Under the pieces are notes generated by a model. That model was not told the DNA's origin, searched no databases, and worked only from the letters and a program-made list of their open reading frames with translations. A stretch of DNA of 64,000 nt from Glycomyces albidus (lineage in GTDB: Bacteria > Actinomycetota > Actinomycetes > Mycobacteriales > Micromonosporaceae), in assembly GCF_009451885.1 (NCBI RefSeq), contig NZ_WIAO01000005.1, positions 1-64,000 of the forward strand. The letters run 5' to 3'. Below, in pieces: positions 8,356 to 16,618 of the stretch. Position 1 is the first letter of the stretch. Each line of letters opens with the position of its first letter. The translations under genes and the position numbers were made by a program.

Positions 8356-9264
8356 TCAGGACCCGTCCGCGCCCGAGGTCCCCGCCGTCGTCCCGTCCGA
8401 CGACGGCGTCTCGGCGGGCGTCGAGGTGCTCTCGCTCGGGTCGGCGGTCGGCTCGGAGGTCGCGCCGTCGTCGACGAGCGTGAAGACCGCCTGCTCGGGG
8501 TCCCACGCGTACGTGACGGTCCAGACCTCCCCGGTGGCGCTGTCGACGCCTTCGAGGGTGACCGCGCCGGCGTCGACGGCGGTCACCGCGGTCGGCGCGT
8601 GGGCGCCGTCGGGCTGCCAGACCCACCCGAAGGACGCCAGGACCGGCTCGCCGGCCTCGTCCTCGGCGGCGCTGAACGCGGCCACGCCGGTCTGCTCGCC
8701 GCAGGTGAGGGCCAGGACGGTGTCGTTCTCGCCGTCGCCGTCCGCGTCGCCTTCGGCGGCGAACGCGATGCTCCAGCCGGTGTCGCCGGTGATCTGCCAG
8801 GACTCGAAGTCGGCGTCCTGGAGGCCCGGCGCGCAGTCCTGCGCCCAGTCGCCTTCGAACGGGCCCGCGATGAGGAGCGCGTCGATGTCGTCGGCGGGCG
8901 GGGACGGCGTGAACGTGGTGGCGCCGCCGTCGTCGCCCTCGTCGCTGGACGGGTTGCCGGGGGATCCGGTCGGGTGCTCGTCCGATTCGGCGGAGGACAC
9001 GGATCCGGTCGAGGTCTCGGCCGCTTCCGGCTCGTCCTTGAGCGGCCCGAGGGTCTGGGCGACGGCGAACCCGCCCGCGGTGACCGCGGTGCAGGCGCCG
9101 ACGACGGCGGCGAGCGAGACGAGGCGGCGGCGTCGCAGGGCGGCCGGGCCGCGCATGATCAGCTCGTCGACGGGCGGGGGCGGGAACTGCGCGGAGGACT
9201 CCGCCTTCAGGCGCTGGAAGGCCGCCGCGACCGTCTCGTGCTCGCGGTCGAATTCGGAACTCAT
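8356..9264 (-). CDS. Single-pass membrane protein coupled to the ECF sigma factor
   Basis: The 302-aa protein has a short charged cytoplasmic N-terminus, one transmembrane segment at about residues 48-70 (after RRRRL) and a Thr/Ser/Glu-rich external region leading into a secreted domain with two cysteine-containing segments (QDCAPGLQ and LTCGEQ). Its ATG overlaps the sigma factor stop by 4 nt (ATGA), so the two are co-translated. Position and topology suggest an anti-sigma factor or sigma-linked sensor. However, the cytoplasmic part has no HxxxCxxC zinc anti-sigma motif, so the role is inferred from context only. Confidence 0.7.
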   Translation of the reverse strand: MSSEFDREHETVAAAFQRLKAESSAQFPPPPVDELIMRGPAALRRRRLVSLAAVVGACTAVTAGGFAVAQTLGPLKDEPEAAETSTGSVSSAESDEHPTGSPGNPSSDEGDDGGATTFTPSPPADDIDALLIAGPFEGDWAQDCAPGLQDADFESWQITGDTGWSIAFAAEGDADGDGENDTVLALTCGEQTGVAAFSAAEDEAGEPVLASFGWVWQPDGAHAPTAVTAVDAGAVTLEGVDSATGEVWTVTYAWDPEQAVFTLVDDGATSEPTADPSESTSTPAETPSSDGTTAGTSGADGS

Positions 9265-9893
9265 GAACGGTCCTCCTTCACGGAAGCTCGGCGGCCCGCG
9301 GCGCGCGGCAGGCGCGGGGCGGCCGCGCCGCCGCGGATGCGGATCGGCATGGTGTCGGGGTCGGCGGCCGGGGCCGCGTCGGTCTTGCGGGCACCGGTCC
9401 TGATGACCGCGGTGTCGTCCGGGTCAGCGAGGAGCGCGGCCAGTTCCTTGCGGCCGCGGTGCAGCCAGGACTTGACGGTGCCCTCGCGGGCGCCGGTCTC
9501 CTTCGCGATCGCGCTGATCGTCATGTCGGCCATGTAGTGCATGACGAGCGCCTGCCGGCGCTTGGCGGGGACCTGCTTCAGTGCGGCGACGAGCGCGACG
9601 TGGTCGGGGCTCGCGGCGGGGGCCGCCTCGGGGGCGGACGACTTCTGGAGGAACTTCCGCGCGACCTGGTTGCGGCGGTGCCGGCTGGTGGCGAGGTTCC
9701 ATGCGACGCGGCGGACCCACGCGACCGGCTCCTCGTAGCCGCCGACCTTGTCCCAGCGCTGCCACGCCCGCAGGAACGCCTCCTGGACGAGGTCCTGCGC
9801 CTCGGCGGCGTCACCGAGATAAGCGCACACCTGAGCGGCGAGCTCCGAGAAGTGATTCTCGTAGAGGTCGGTGAACTCCGCCTCCGTTCGCAC
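9261..9893 (-). CDS. ECF RNA polymerase sigma factor (SigE-like group)
   Basis: Region 2 includes DLVQEAFLRAWQRWDKVGGY and VAWVRRVAWNLATSRHRR. Region 4 is VPAKRRQALVMHYMADMTI with the helix-turn-helix ETGAREGTVKSWLHRGRKEL. The C-terminus has an Ala/Arg-rich extension of about 40 residues. I place the start at GTG 9893 (MRTEAEFTDLYENHF), with AGGAG 5-6 nt upstream, giving 210 aa. An ATG at 9965 would add 24 residues that do not look sigma-like. It is the first gene of a two-gene operon with its membrane partner and diverges from nuoA. Confidence 0.85.
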   Translation of the reverse strand: MRTEAEFTDLYENHFSELAAQVCAYLGDAAEAQDLVQEAFLRAWQRWDKVGGYEEPVAWVRRVAWNLATSRHRRNQVARKFLQKSSAPEAAPAASPDHVALVAALKQVPAKRRQALVMHYMADMTISAIAKETGAREGTVKSWLHRGRKELAALLADPDDTAVIRTGARKTDAAPAADPDTMPIRIRGGAAAPRLPRAAGRRASVKEDRS

Positions 9894-10179
9894 ATCCGCT
9901 CCTGCGCAGGTAGGGGAAACTAGGGCATTCAACGGGCCCTGATGTTCGTGCCCGGCGGCAACCATTGTCGCTTTGGCGCGCCCGGAGACACGAGGGGGGG
10001 TCGCTATGTCGACAATAGTGTCGGCGGCCCGATCGCGGGGTCCCCGAACCCCATTGTCCGCCCAATTGCCGACGACCAGGGCGAATTCGGCCTGGACCGC
10101 GGCGTTGTCGCGGAGCGGCGGTGCGCTGGCAGCGGTCACGGGCGGTGACCCCTTTCTGAGTGTCGGCTCGTCTTCCCGC

Positions 10180-10197
10180 CTATGGAGACCTCCATAG
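10180..10197. promoter_or_regulatory. Palindrome, probable operator upstream of nuoA
   Basis: CTATGGAG-AC-CTCCATAG is a perfect inverted repeat, and CATAGGT recurs 10 nt later. Its compact symmetric form suits a dimeric repressor site controlling either divergent gene. The regulator is unknown. Confidence 0.5.
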
Positions 10198-10361
10198 GTC
10201 TGCATAGGTGTGTACAGCTCCAACACGTGTGTGAGTGCCGCTCGGTTGCGGCTCCGCTGCGAAGATCCGCGACGGCCCCCGGCCGTCCGCGGCTCGGCCC
10301 GGCCGCGGCTTTCCGCCCCCGAACCGGCGCGCACGGGTATCGCAGAACCCCTGTGCGGCAT

Positions 10362-10367
10362 TAGGGT
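10362..10367 (+). promoter_or_regulatory. Leaderless -10 of nuoA
   Basis: TAGGGT is followed by 6 nt and ATG 10374, with no Shine-Dalgarno. Confidence 0.55.
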
Positions 10368-10373
10368 GTCGAT

Positions 10374-10742
10374 ATGGACACCTCCCGCCTCGGCGAGTAC
10401 GTCACGTTCGGGGTCCTGCTGCTGGTCGGATTCGCGTTCGTGGCCGTCGCCATGACCGCCAACCGGATCCTGCGCCCCTCGGCGCCGTCCGCGGCCAAGG
10501 GCGCGGCGTACGAGTGCGGCGTCGACCCGGTCGGGAAGGACTGGGCCCAGGTCCAGATCCGCTACTACGTCTACGCGTTCCTGTTCGTGCTCTTCGCCGT
10601 CGAGGCCGTGTTCCTGTTCCCGTGGGCCGCGGTCTTCCGCGCCTTCGGGGCCGCGGCGGCCGTCGAGATGGGCCTCTTCGTCGGTGTGCTCGCGCTCGGC
10701 CTCGCGTACGCCTGGAGGAAGGGGGTGCTGCGGTGGCGGTGA
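10374..10742 (+). CDS. nuoA: NADH-quinone oxidoreductase subunit A
   Basis: The 122-aa membrane subunit of complex I has three transmembrane helices. [20 protein letters not shown] contains the conserved ECG loop motif, and [12 protein letters not shown] marks the third helix region. It is first of a tightly packed nuoA-B-C-H operon in which each gene overlaps the next. The start follows a TAGGGT hexamer by 6 nt, so the operon mRNA is probably leaderless. The E, F, G (NADH-dehydrogenase), D, I and J-N subunits are absent from this cluster. Confidence 0.92.
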   Translation: MDTSRLGEYVTFGVLLLVGFAFVAVAMTANRILRPSAPSAAKGAAYECGVDPVGKDWAQVQIRYYVYAFLFVLFAVEAVFLFPWAAVFRAFGAAAAVEMGLFVGVLALGLAYAWRKGVLRWR

Positions 10743-11359
10743 GGCTCCCGTTCCCGGCCCGCCCCGGCGACGAGTCGAGCATGCTCGGCGACCCGATCCG
10801 GTTCGTCCTCAACTGGGGCCGCAAGTACTCGCTGTGGGTCTTCAACTTCGGGCTGGCGTGCTGCGCCATCGAGTTCATCGCGGCCTCGATGAGCCGCCAC
10901 GACTTCATGCGCCTCGGCGTCATCCCGTTCGCGCACTCCCCGCGCCAGGCCGACCTCATGGTCGTCTCGGGCACGGTCACGGACAAGATGGCGCCCGCGA
11001 TCAAGCGCCTGTACGACCAGATGCCCGAACCGAAGTACGTCATCTCCTTCGGCGCCTGCTCGAACTCCGGAGGCCCCTACTGGGACTCGTACTGCGTCAC
11101 CAAGGGCGTCGACCAGATCATCCCGGTCGACGTGTACGTTCCCGGCTGCCCGCCCCGCCCCGAGGCGCTCCTGTACGGCATCGGCGAGCTCCAGAAGCGG
11201 ATCGCCGCCGAGCCGCTCCGGAAGGGCCCGCGAGCCGGCCAGGGCGCACAGCGGCGAAGCTCGCGAGCCGATGCGACCGCGCAGGGCGACACCCCGCGGG
11301 CCGAACCCGGCTCGCAGCGGAAGCCGAGTCTTCGTCCGCCGCTGAGGAGGCCCGAATGA
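10733..11359 (+). CDS. nuoB: NADH-quinone oxidoreductase subunit B
   Basis: The 208-aa peripheral-arm subunit normally holds cluster N2. All four ligands are present: the CC pair in [11 protein letters not shown] in [13 protein letters not shown] and C in [11 protein letters not shown]. The last 45 or so residues (Arg/Ala/Pro-rich) extend beyond the family core. The start is GTG 10733 or GTG 10739; the latter would overlap the nuoA stop as GTGA. The upstream open frame is only a shadow of nuoA. It is followed by nuoC with a 4-nt overlap. Confidence 0.9.
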   Translation: MAVRLPFPARPGDESSMLGDPIRFVLNWGRKYSLWVFNFGLACCAIEFIAASMSRHDFMRLGVIPFAHSPRQADLMVVSGTVTDKMAPAIKRLYDQMPEPKYVISFGACSNSGGPYWDSYCVTKGVDQIIPVDVYVPGCPPRPEALLYGIGELQKRIAAEPLRKGPRAGQGAQRRSSRADATAQGDTPRAEPGSQRKPSLRPPLRRPE

Positions 11360-12048
11360 CCGACTGGAACGAGCGGGTGCGCGGCGCCCTCGGCGTCGAG
11401 CAGACCGGGACGGACGGCCCGCGCGCGGTCGCCGACGTCGACCCCAAGGACTGGCACGAGGCCGTCCGGGCCTGCCGCGACGTCCTCGGCTGCGACTTCT
11501 TCGACTGGCTCTCGGCCGTCGACGAGGGCCCCGAGGGCTTCCGCGTGGTCGCCCACGTCTGGTCGGTCGCCGAGAAGCGCGGCGTCCTCCTGCGCGCCCT
11601 CCTCACCGAGGGCGCCCTTGCCTCCGTCACCGACCTCTATCCGGGCGCGGACTGGCACGAGCGCGAGACCCACGAGATGTTCGGTGTCGACTTCCCCGGC
11701 CACCCCGACCTCAAGCCGCTCCTCCTCGCCCCCGAGTTCGAGGGACACCCGCTCCGCAAGGACTTCGTGCTCGCGTCCCGCGTCGTCAAGCCATGGCCCG
11801 GCGCGAAGGAGCCCGGCGAGGGCCACGGCACGGCCCGCAAGCGCGCCCCGAAGCGGCCGCCGGGCGTCCCCGAGGACTGGATCGAGCCGGAGCCGCAGGC
11901 GGCCGGCGGCGACCCGCGGGAACCGTCCGCCGGTCCCGGGGAACCGAAAGCCGGACCGCCGGCGGCCGCTTCCGGCGGCGCCCAGGCCCCCGCCGATCCG
12001 CAGGAACCCGCATCCGATCGGCGGACCGGGCGGCCCGATGCTCCTTGA
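11356..12048 (+). CDS. nuoC: NADH-quinone oxidoreductase subunit C
   Basis: The 230-aa protein carries the 30-kDa subunit signature [20 protein letters not shown], followed by [16 protein letters not shown]. It sits beside NuoD in complex I, but no nuoD is present here. After residue 155 the protein becomes a Pro/Gly/Ala-rich low-complexity tail of about 70 aa that is not part of the fold. The ATG overlaps the nuoB stop (ATGA), with GAGGAGG upstream. Confidence 0.9.
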   Translation: MTDWNERVRGALGVEQTGTDGPRAVADVDPKDWHEAVRACRDVLGCDFFDWLSAVDEGPEGFRVVAHVWSVAEKRGVLLRALLTEGALASVTDLYPGADWHERETHEMFGVDFPGHPDLKPLLLAPEFEGHPLRKDFVLASRVVKPWPGAKEPGEGHGTARKRAPKRPPGVPEDWIEPEPQAAGGDPREPSAGPGEPKAGPPAAASGGAQAPADPQEPASDRRTGRPDAP

Positions 12049-12991
12049 GATCGCCGTCAAGGTCGCCGCCGTCATGGCCGCGTTCCTGGTCCTGCCCCTC
12101 CTCGTCGGCCAGACCGAGCACAAGCTCATGGCGCACATGCAGGGCCGGCTCGGGCCCATGCACGCCGGCGGCTTCCACGGCTGGGCCCAGCTGATCGCCG
12201 ACGGCGTCAAGTTCGCGCAGAAGGAGGACCTCGTCCCGGACGCGGCCGACAAGCCCGTCTTCAAGCTCGCGCCCGCCGTCGCGCTCCTGCCGTACCTCCT
12301 GGTGGTCCTGTTCATCCCGCTGGGCCCCGGCGACCTCGTCGGCTCCTCGCTCGACATGGGCCTGTTCGTGGTGGTCGCGCTCGTCGGCGTCGGCGTGCTC
12401 GCCGTCCTCATGGCCGGCTGGTCCTCCGCGAACAAGTACACGCTCATCGGCGCCCTGCGCGGCGCCGCGCAGCTCATGGCCTACGAGCTGCCGCTCGTGC
12501 TCGCGGCCGCGTCGGTCGCGGTCGCGGCCGGCACCCTGAGCCTGCCCGCGATCGTCGAAGCGTGGAACCCGTGGTGGCTCCTGTGGCAGGCGCCGGCGGC
12601 GCTCGTGTTCTTCACCGCCGGGCTCGCCGAGATCCGCCGGCCCCCGTTCGACGCGCCCGTCGCCGACTCCGAACTCGTCTTCGGCTACCTCACCGAGTAC
12701 GCCGGGCTCCGGTTCGCGCTGCTGCTCCTCGCCGAGTACGTCGGCATCGTCGTCATCTCCGCACTGACTGCCGTCCTCTTCCTCGGCGGCTGGCGGGGCC
12801 CTGGCCCCGAGTCGCTCGGCTGGCTGTGGACGCTCGTGAAGACCGGCGCGCTCGCGGCGGTCGTCATCTGGCTCCGCGTCGCCTGGCCGCGCCTGCGCGT
12901 CGACCAGATCCAGGCGCTGTGCTGGAAGGGCCTGGTCCCGATCGCCCTCGCCCAGCTCGTCGTCACCACCGCGGTCGTCCTCGCCATCTGA
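12038..12991 (+). CDS. nuoH: NADH-quinone oxidoreductase subunit H
   Basis: The 317-aa membrane subunit links the peripheral arm to the proton pump and lines the quinone chamber. Visible are MQGRLGPMHAGGFHGWAQ with ADGVKF, GWSSANKYTLIGALRGAAQ, and the acidic loop AEIRRPPFDAPVADSELVFG followed by TEYAGLRFALLLLAEY. About eight hydrophobic helices are seen. The start at ATG 12038 lies inside the nuoC tail, an 11-nt overlap. No ion-pumping subunits (L, M, N) follow; the next gene is a PBP-like protein 75 nt downstream. Confidence 0.92.
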   Translation: MLLEIAVKVAAVMAAFLVLPLLVGQTEHKLMAHMQGRLGPMHAGGFHGWAQLIADGVKFAQKEDLVPDAADKPVFKLAPAVALLPYLLVVLFIPLGPGDLVGSSLDMGLFVVVALVGVGVLAVLMAGWSSANKYTLIGALRGAAQLMAYELPLVLAAASVAVAAGTLSLPAIVEAWNPWWLLWQAPAALVFFTAGLAEIRRPPFDAPVADSELVFGYLTEYAGLRFALLLLAEYVGIVVISALTAVLFLGGWRGPGPESLGWLWTLVKTGALAAVVIWLRVAWPRLRVDQIQALCWKGLVPIALAQLVVTTAVVLAI

Positions 12992-13066
12992 GACCGGTCC
13001 GTCACGCTTCGGGTTGCCATGTGCGGCTTGGCAACCACTGCCTGAAAGCAGCGCGTCTAACGGGGT

Positions 13067-15220
13067 ATGGCAGGCCGACACAGCGCGCGCCGCACTGCCG
13101 CGGACGCAGCGAAGCAGCCGGATCCGAAGCGGCCGGGGCGGCGGCGCCGGGGACGCCGGCGCCTCATCGCACTCGGGCTGGTCCTGGCGATCCTCTCCGG
13201 GGCCGCGGTGGTCGTCGGCTCGGTCTTCTACGCGAGCGTGGACCTCCCCGACGAACTCGACTCGGCCCTCAGCCAGGGATCCACCGTCTACTTCAGCGAC
13301 GGCGAGACCGTCCTCGGCGAACTCGCCGCCGAGCGCCGCACCTCCGTCGGCCTCGACGAGATCGCCGACGACGTCCAGTGGGCGCTCGTGGCCGCCGAGG
13401 ACGCGGGCTTCTACGACCACCCCGGCGTCGACGCCAAAGGCGTCCTGCGGGCCCTCGTCAACAACGTCTCCGGCGGCGACCGGCAGGGCGCCTCGACCCT
13501 CACCCAGCAGTACGTGGGCCTGGTCGCCGACATCCGGGGCGACGGCTCCTACCTCCGCAAGGCCCGCGAAGCCGCGATGGCCATGAAGATGGAGGAGGAG
13601 TACACGAAGGACGAGATCCTCAACCACTACCTGAACATCGCCTACTTCGGGCGCGGCGCGTACGGCGTCGAGGCCGCCTCGCAGGCGTTCTTCGGCAAGC
13701 CCGCCGCCGACCTCTCGACCTCCCAGTCCGCGCTGCTGGTCGCCCAGCTCAAGTCCCCGGACGGCCCCTACGACCCGCGCGACCCCTACGGCCAGGGCGG
13801 CAGCGTCGAGGACGCCGCGGACCGCTGGGACTACGTCCTCGACCAGATGGTCGCCATCGGCAGGCTCGACCAGGTCAAGCGTGACGCGATCACCGAGCTC
13901 CCCGAGACCCTCGACCCCACCGACGACCCCGAGGGCCTCGGCCCCGAAGGGTTCGTCACCAACGGATTCGTCCTGCGCGAACTCGCCGACGCCGGGATCA
14001 CCACCGACGAGGTCATGCGGGGCGGCCTCGACATCACGACCACCCTCGACGCCGACCTCCAGGCCCTCGTCCTCGACCACAGCGGCATCCGCGGCGTCGC
14101 CGCCGCGGACGAGGACCTCGCGGCCGCACTGGCCGCCGTCGAGTCCGGCACCGGCCGCGTCCTCGCCTACTACGGCGGCGAGAACGGCGCCGGGCTCGAC
14201 CTCGCCGACGACGTCGGGCACCTCCCGGGGACCGCGTTCAACGTCGTCCCCGCCGTCGCCGCGATCGAGGCCGGGTACGACCCGTGGACGCAGACCCTCG
14301 ACGGCTCCTCCCCGCAGCGGTTCGCGACCTACCTCGACGAGGACGGCGAACCGAGGGATCTGGTCAACACCGGCGGCGCGTCCGACCCCGAGACGACCCT
14401 GCTCGCCGCGGTCATCGAGAAGCTCGACACGCCCGTGTACGCGGTCTCCGAGGACCTCGGCGGCGACCTGGTCGCCGCGACCGCCGAATCCCTCGGCGTC
14501 CGCACCTTCTGGGACCCGCACCGCCCCGACGACCAGGGCGTCCTCCCCGAGGTCGCGCCCGGCGGCGGCGCGTTCCAACCCGACGTCGGCATCGGCGCCT
14601 ACCCGGTCACGACCCTCGACACGGCCTCGGTGTACGCGACGCTCGCCTCCGGCGGGACCGCCGCCGAGCCGTTCTTCGTCGAGCGCGCCGACGGCCCCGA
14701 CGGCGTCGTCTACGAAGCCGAACCGCAGGTCACGGAGCACGCCGTCGATCCCGCGGCGGCCAACCTGACGGCGGGCGCCCTCCTCGAAGGCACGCTCGCG
14801 GACCAGGCGGAGCTGGGACTGCGCCCCGATCTCGGCGTCGGCTCGAACGCCTCCCCGACCTGGCACGCCGGATTCGCCGGGAGCCTCGCGCTCGCGGTGT
14901 GGGCCGGCGACGAGACCAAGGAGGGCGACGGCAGTTCGCCCGAGGGCACGCTCGCCGAATCGATCTGGTGGTCGATCGTGCGCGAGCGCCCCGACCGCTA
15001 TCTCGGGGAGCTGCCGCTCTGGGGCGGCGAAGGCGAGTCCGGAGTCGCCAACGAGTCGCCGGTCGACCCCGAAGGACTCGCCGGCTCCGAGGAGTCGAAG
15101 GCCGAGGAGAGCCGAGCCGAAGTGGAGCAGAGCCTGGAGGAATCCCAGCAGGGCTCCGACGAATCCGCGGAGTCCCCCGACGAGGCCGAGCCGGGCGCCG
15201 GCGGGCACGGCACCCGCTGA
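13067..15220 (+). CDS. Class A PBP-like peptidoglycan glycosyltransferase with degenerate transpeptidase domain
   Basis: The 717-aa type II membrane protein has an Arg-rich cytoplasmic tail, a helix at about 33-55 and a GT51 domain at about 75-240 with the catalytic Glu111 in AAEDAGFYDHPGVD, then GASTLTQQYV and YLNIAYFGRGAYGVEAAS. This half looks active and would polymerise lipid II. The transpeptidase half (about 320-615) keeps the fold landmarks but not the catalytic ones. The SxxK position reads TAFN (389-392), there is no SxN motif, and the KTG box reads SNAS (593-596). The C-terminus is a Glu/Ser-rich tail. It is probably monocistronic. Confidence 0.85.
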   Translation: MAGRHSARRTAADAAKQPDPKRPGRRRRGRRRLIALGLVLAILSGAAVVVGSVFYASVDLPDELDSALSQGSTVYFSDGETVLGELAAERRTSVGLDEIADDVQWALVAAEDAGFYDHPGVDAKGVLRALVNNVSGGDRQGASTLTQQYVGLVADIRGDGSYLRKAREAAMAMKMEEEYTKDEILNHYLNIAYFGRGAYGVEAASQAFFGKPAADLSTSQSALLVAQLKSPDGPYDPRDPYGQGGSVEDAADRWDYVLDQMVAIGRLDQVKRDAITELPETLDPTDDPEGLGPEGFVTNGFVLRELADAGITTDEVMRGGLDITTTLDADLQALVLDHSGIRGVAAADEDLAAALAAVESGTGRVLAYYGGENGAGLDLADDVGHLPGTAFNVVPAVAAIEAGYDPWTQTLDGSSPQRFATYLDEDGEPRDLVNTGGASDPETTLLAAVIEKLDTPVYAVSEDLGGDLVAATAESLGVRTFWDPHRPDDQGVLPEVAPGGGAFQPDVGIGAYPVTTLDTASVYATLASGGTAAEPFFVERADGPDGVVYEAEPQVTEHAVDPAAANLTAGALLEGTLADQAELGLRPDLGVGSNASPTWHAGFAGSLALAVWAGDETKEGDGSSPEGTLAESIWWSIVRERPDRYLGELPLWGGEGESGVANESPVDPEGLAGSEESKAEESRAEVEQSLEESQQGSDESAESPDEAEPGAGGHGTR

Positions 15221-15225
15221 ACACG

Positions 15226-15259
15226 CCGGTGCCCGGCCGCGTTCGCGACCGGGCACCGG
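15226..15259 (+). terminator. Terminator after the PBP-like gene
   Basis: CCGGTGCCCGG pairs with CCGGGCACCGG over a 12-nt loop that itself contains GCG/CGC. It starts 6 nt after the stop. Confidence 0.7.
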
Positions 15260-15316
15260 GGGAGATTCCTGGACCGCGCGGAGCGGCCCCAGTTGTGCGG
15301 CCTGCCGGCGAGCCGC

Positions 15317-15400
15317 TCGGCAGTGCATTTCGGCAGTGCTTCTCGGCCGTGCTTTCTCAGCAGCTTCTCGGCCGTCCTGCTCAGCCGTGCGTTCGGCCGG
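15317..15400. repeat. Degenerate 13-nt tandem repeat
   Basis: Units related to TCGGCMGTGC begin at 15317, 15330, 15343, 15357, 15368, 15381 and 15393. They are spaced 11-14 nt apart, mostly 13. The array is non-coding, between two convergent genes. Confidence 0.6.
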
Positions 15401-15415
15401 ACGCGCCGTCCGGCC
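15395..15415 (-). terminator. Terminator of the FmdB-family gene
   Basis: GGCCGGAC and GTCCGGCC flank a 5-nt loop, 19 nt downstream of the minus-strand stop at 15434. Confidence 0.55.
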
Positions 15416-15433
15416 TCCGGCCGTGCAGGCCGC

Positions 15434-15769
15434 CTATGCGGCCTTGGCGGTGGAGCTGGTGCTGGAGGACGCCGCCGCGGGCTTCGATTCGCTCTTCGAA
15501 CCGCTCGCGGCCGAGGACTCCGACTTCGACTCGCTCTTCTTCGCGCCGTTCTGCGACCCGTTCGAGCTGAGCGAGGACGAGTCCGTGGAGCGGGAGTCGG
15601 TGCGGTAGAACCCGCTGCCCTTGAAGGTCACGCCGACGTTCCCGAAGACCTTGCGCAGCGCGCCCTTGGCCTCGCAGTTCGGGCAGTCCGTCAACCGCGC
15701 TTCGGCGAACGACTGGTGTTTGTCGAACTCGTAACCGCACTCCTTGCAGCGGTATTCGTAGACAGGCAC
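15434..15769 (-). CDS. FmdB-family zinc ribbon protein (Ruc-like chaperone)
   Basis: The 111-aa protein begins VPVYEYRCKECGYEF and has a second CPNC knuckle, giving a four-cysteine zinc ribbon in the first 40 residues. It then runs into a long Ser/Lys/Ala-rich disordered tail. The mycobacterial homologue Rv0991c (Ruc) has been described as a redox-regulated chaperone whose gene is HrcA-controlled (from memory). Here a perfect CIRCE lies 39 nt upstream, supporting the same regulation. GTG 15769 is chosen because GGAGG lies 6 nt before it; the open frame continues upstream through the CIRCE but is not translated. Confidence 0.85.
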   Translation of the reverse strand: MPVYEYRCKECGYEFDKHQSFAEARLTDCPNCEAKGALRKVFGNVGVTFKGSGFYRTDSRSTDSSSLSSNGSQNGAKKSESKSESSAASGSKSESKPAAASSSTSSTAKAA

Positions 15770-15807
15770 GTCCAACCTCCAGGACTTCACACGGGACCGG
15801 ATCGACA

Positions 15808-15834
15808 TTAGCACTCAACACCGCCGAGTGCTAA
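15808..15834 (-). promoter_or_regulatory. Perfect CIRCE element (HrcA operator)
   Basis: TTAGCACTC-N9-GAGTGCTAA matches the CIRCE consensus at all 18 positions. It is placed to control the FmdB/Ruc-like gene. Confidence 0.92.
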
Positions 15835-15878
15835 TCCCATCCGGTGCGCAAGTGAGGCATCGGCCACGGGCCCGCGCC

Positions 15879-16460
15879 TCAGCGCAGCGACACGAACCCC
15901 TTCGCCGGCGTGATCACGCCCGTCACCGGCCGGTCGTGCGGCTCCGCCGGGACCTCGATCCCCAGTTCGGGGTCGCGCAGCAGGGCCACGACCGGGACCT
16001 GCGGACCGACCCGGGCCAGCGCCCGGTCGTACGAGCCGCCGCCGCGACCCAACCTGATCCCATCATATGAGACGGCGAGGCCGGGGACGATCACCGCCGC
16101 CGCGTCCTCGATCCGGGCCGGCTCCGGCGCCTCCCCGGGGTCCCCGGCCGCGGCCGCGTCCTCTTGCGCCCCATCGGCTTCGACCCGCTCCCAGGCGAGG
16201 TCGTTGTCGGGCAACAGCACCGGCAGCAGCACCCGGTAGACCACGGCGAGCCGTTCGGGCAGTTCGGGTTCGAGCGTCGAGCCCGGTTCGGCCCCGAACG
16301 GCCGGTACGCCGCGACCGTCGCGCCCTCGTCGACGACCTCGATCAGGAAGTCCCGCAACGCCTTCCACGTCGCCACGTCGGCGGCCGCGCGGGCCTCTCC
16401 GGGCATCGCCGTGCGCGCGTCGAGCAGCGCGCGACGCGCCGCCTGCTTGCTCTCATGCAT
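15879..16460 (-). CDS. 5-formyltetrahydrofolate cyclo-ligase
   Basis: The 193-aa enzyme converts 5-formyl-THF to 5,10-methenyl-THF with ATP. The N-terminus HESKQAARRALLDAR carries the basic ATP-binding pattern, and GIRLGRGGGSYDRALARV is the family signature (usually GRGGGYYDR). An Ala/Glu-rich insert lies before it. I prefer ATG 16460, with GGAGGG 7 nt upstream, over an ATG at 16475 that contains that ribosome site. The FmdB-family gene follows on the same strand, an order also seen in mycobacteria. Confidence 0.88.
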   Translation of the reverse strand: MHESKQAARRALLDARTAMPGEARAAADVATWKALRDFLIEVVDEGATVAAYRPFGAEPGSTLEPELPERLAVVYRVLLPVLLPDNDLAWERVEADGAQEDAAAAGDPGEAPEPARIEDAAAVIVPGLAVSYDGIRLGRGGGSYDRALARVGPQVPVVALLRDPELGIEVPAEPHDRPVTGVITPAKGFVSLR

Positions 16461-16618
16461 GCCAATTCCCTCCATCGACCTGTGTCACCTGGAAGGATTC
16501 CCCCGAAAAGGCGATCACACTCGTCCTTTCGGCCAGACTGCTGGAAAACCAGATGCCGTGTCGTGTCCGGTCGGTAGCTCTAGGTAGTCTTCTAGGGAGT
16601 GAACTTGAGGGGGCTTCG

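Larger units (their letters stand above)
9894..10373. other. 480-nt region between the sigma factor gene and nuoA
   Basis: An open minus-strand extension of the sigma frame runs through it but is low complexity and has no good start, so I do not call it coding. It holds a perfect 8-bp inverted repeat at 10180-10197, two CATAGGT direct repeats, and the leaderless nuoA -10 at 10362. Confidence 0.5.

Noticed and set aside
9966-10361. Long N-terminal extension of the ECF sigma factor
   Set aside because: It is low complexity with no ribosome site; the sigma fold begins at residue EFTDLYENHF and GTG 9893 has AGGAG.
10235-10732. N-terminal extension of nuoB
   Set aside because: It overlaps nuoA in another frame, and the conserved NuoB sequence begins after 10733.
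11786-15328. Very long minus-strand frame opposite nuoH and the PBP-like gene
   Set aside because: It is antisense to clear coding motifs on the plus strand and has no domain.
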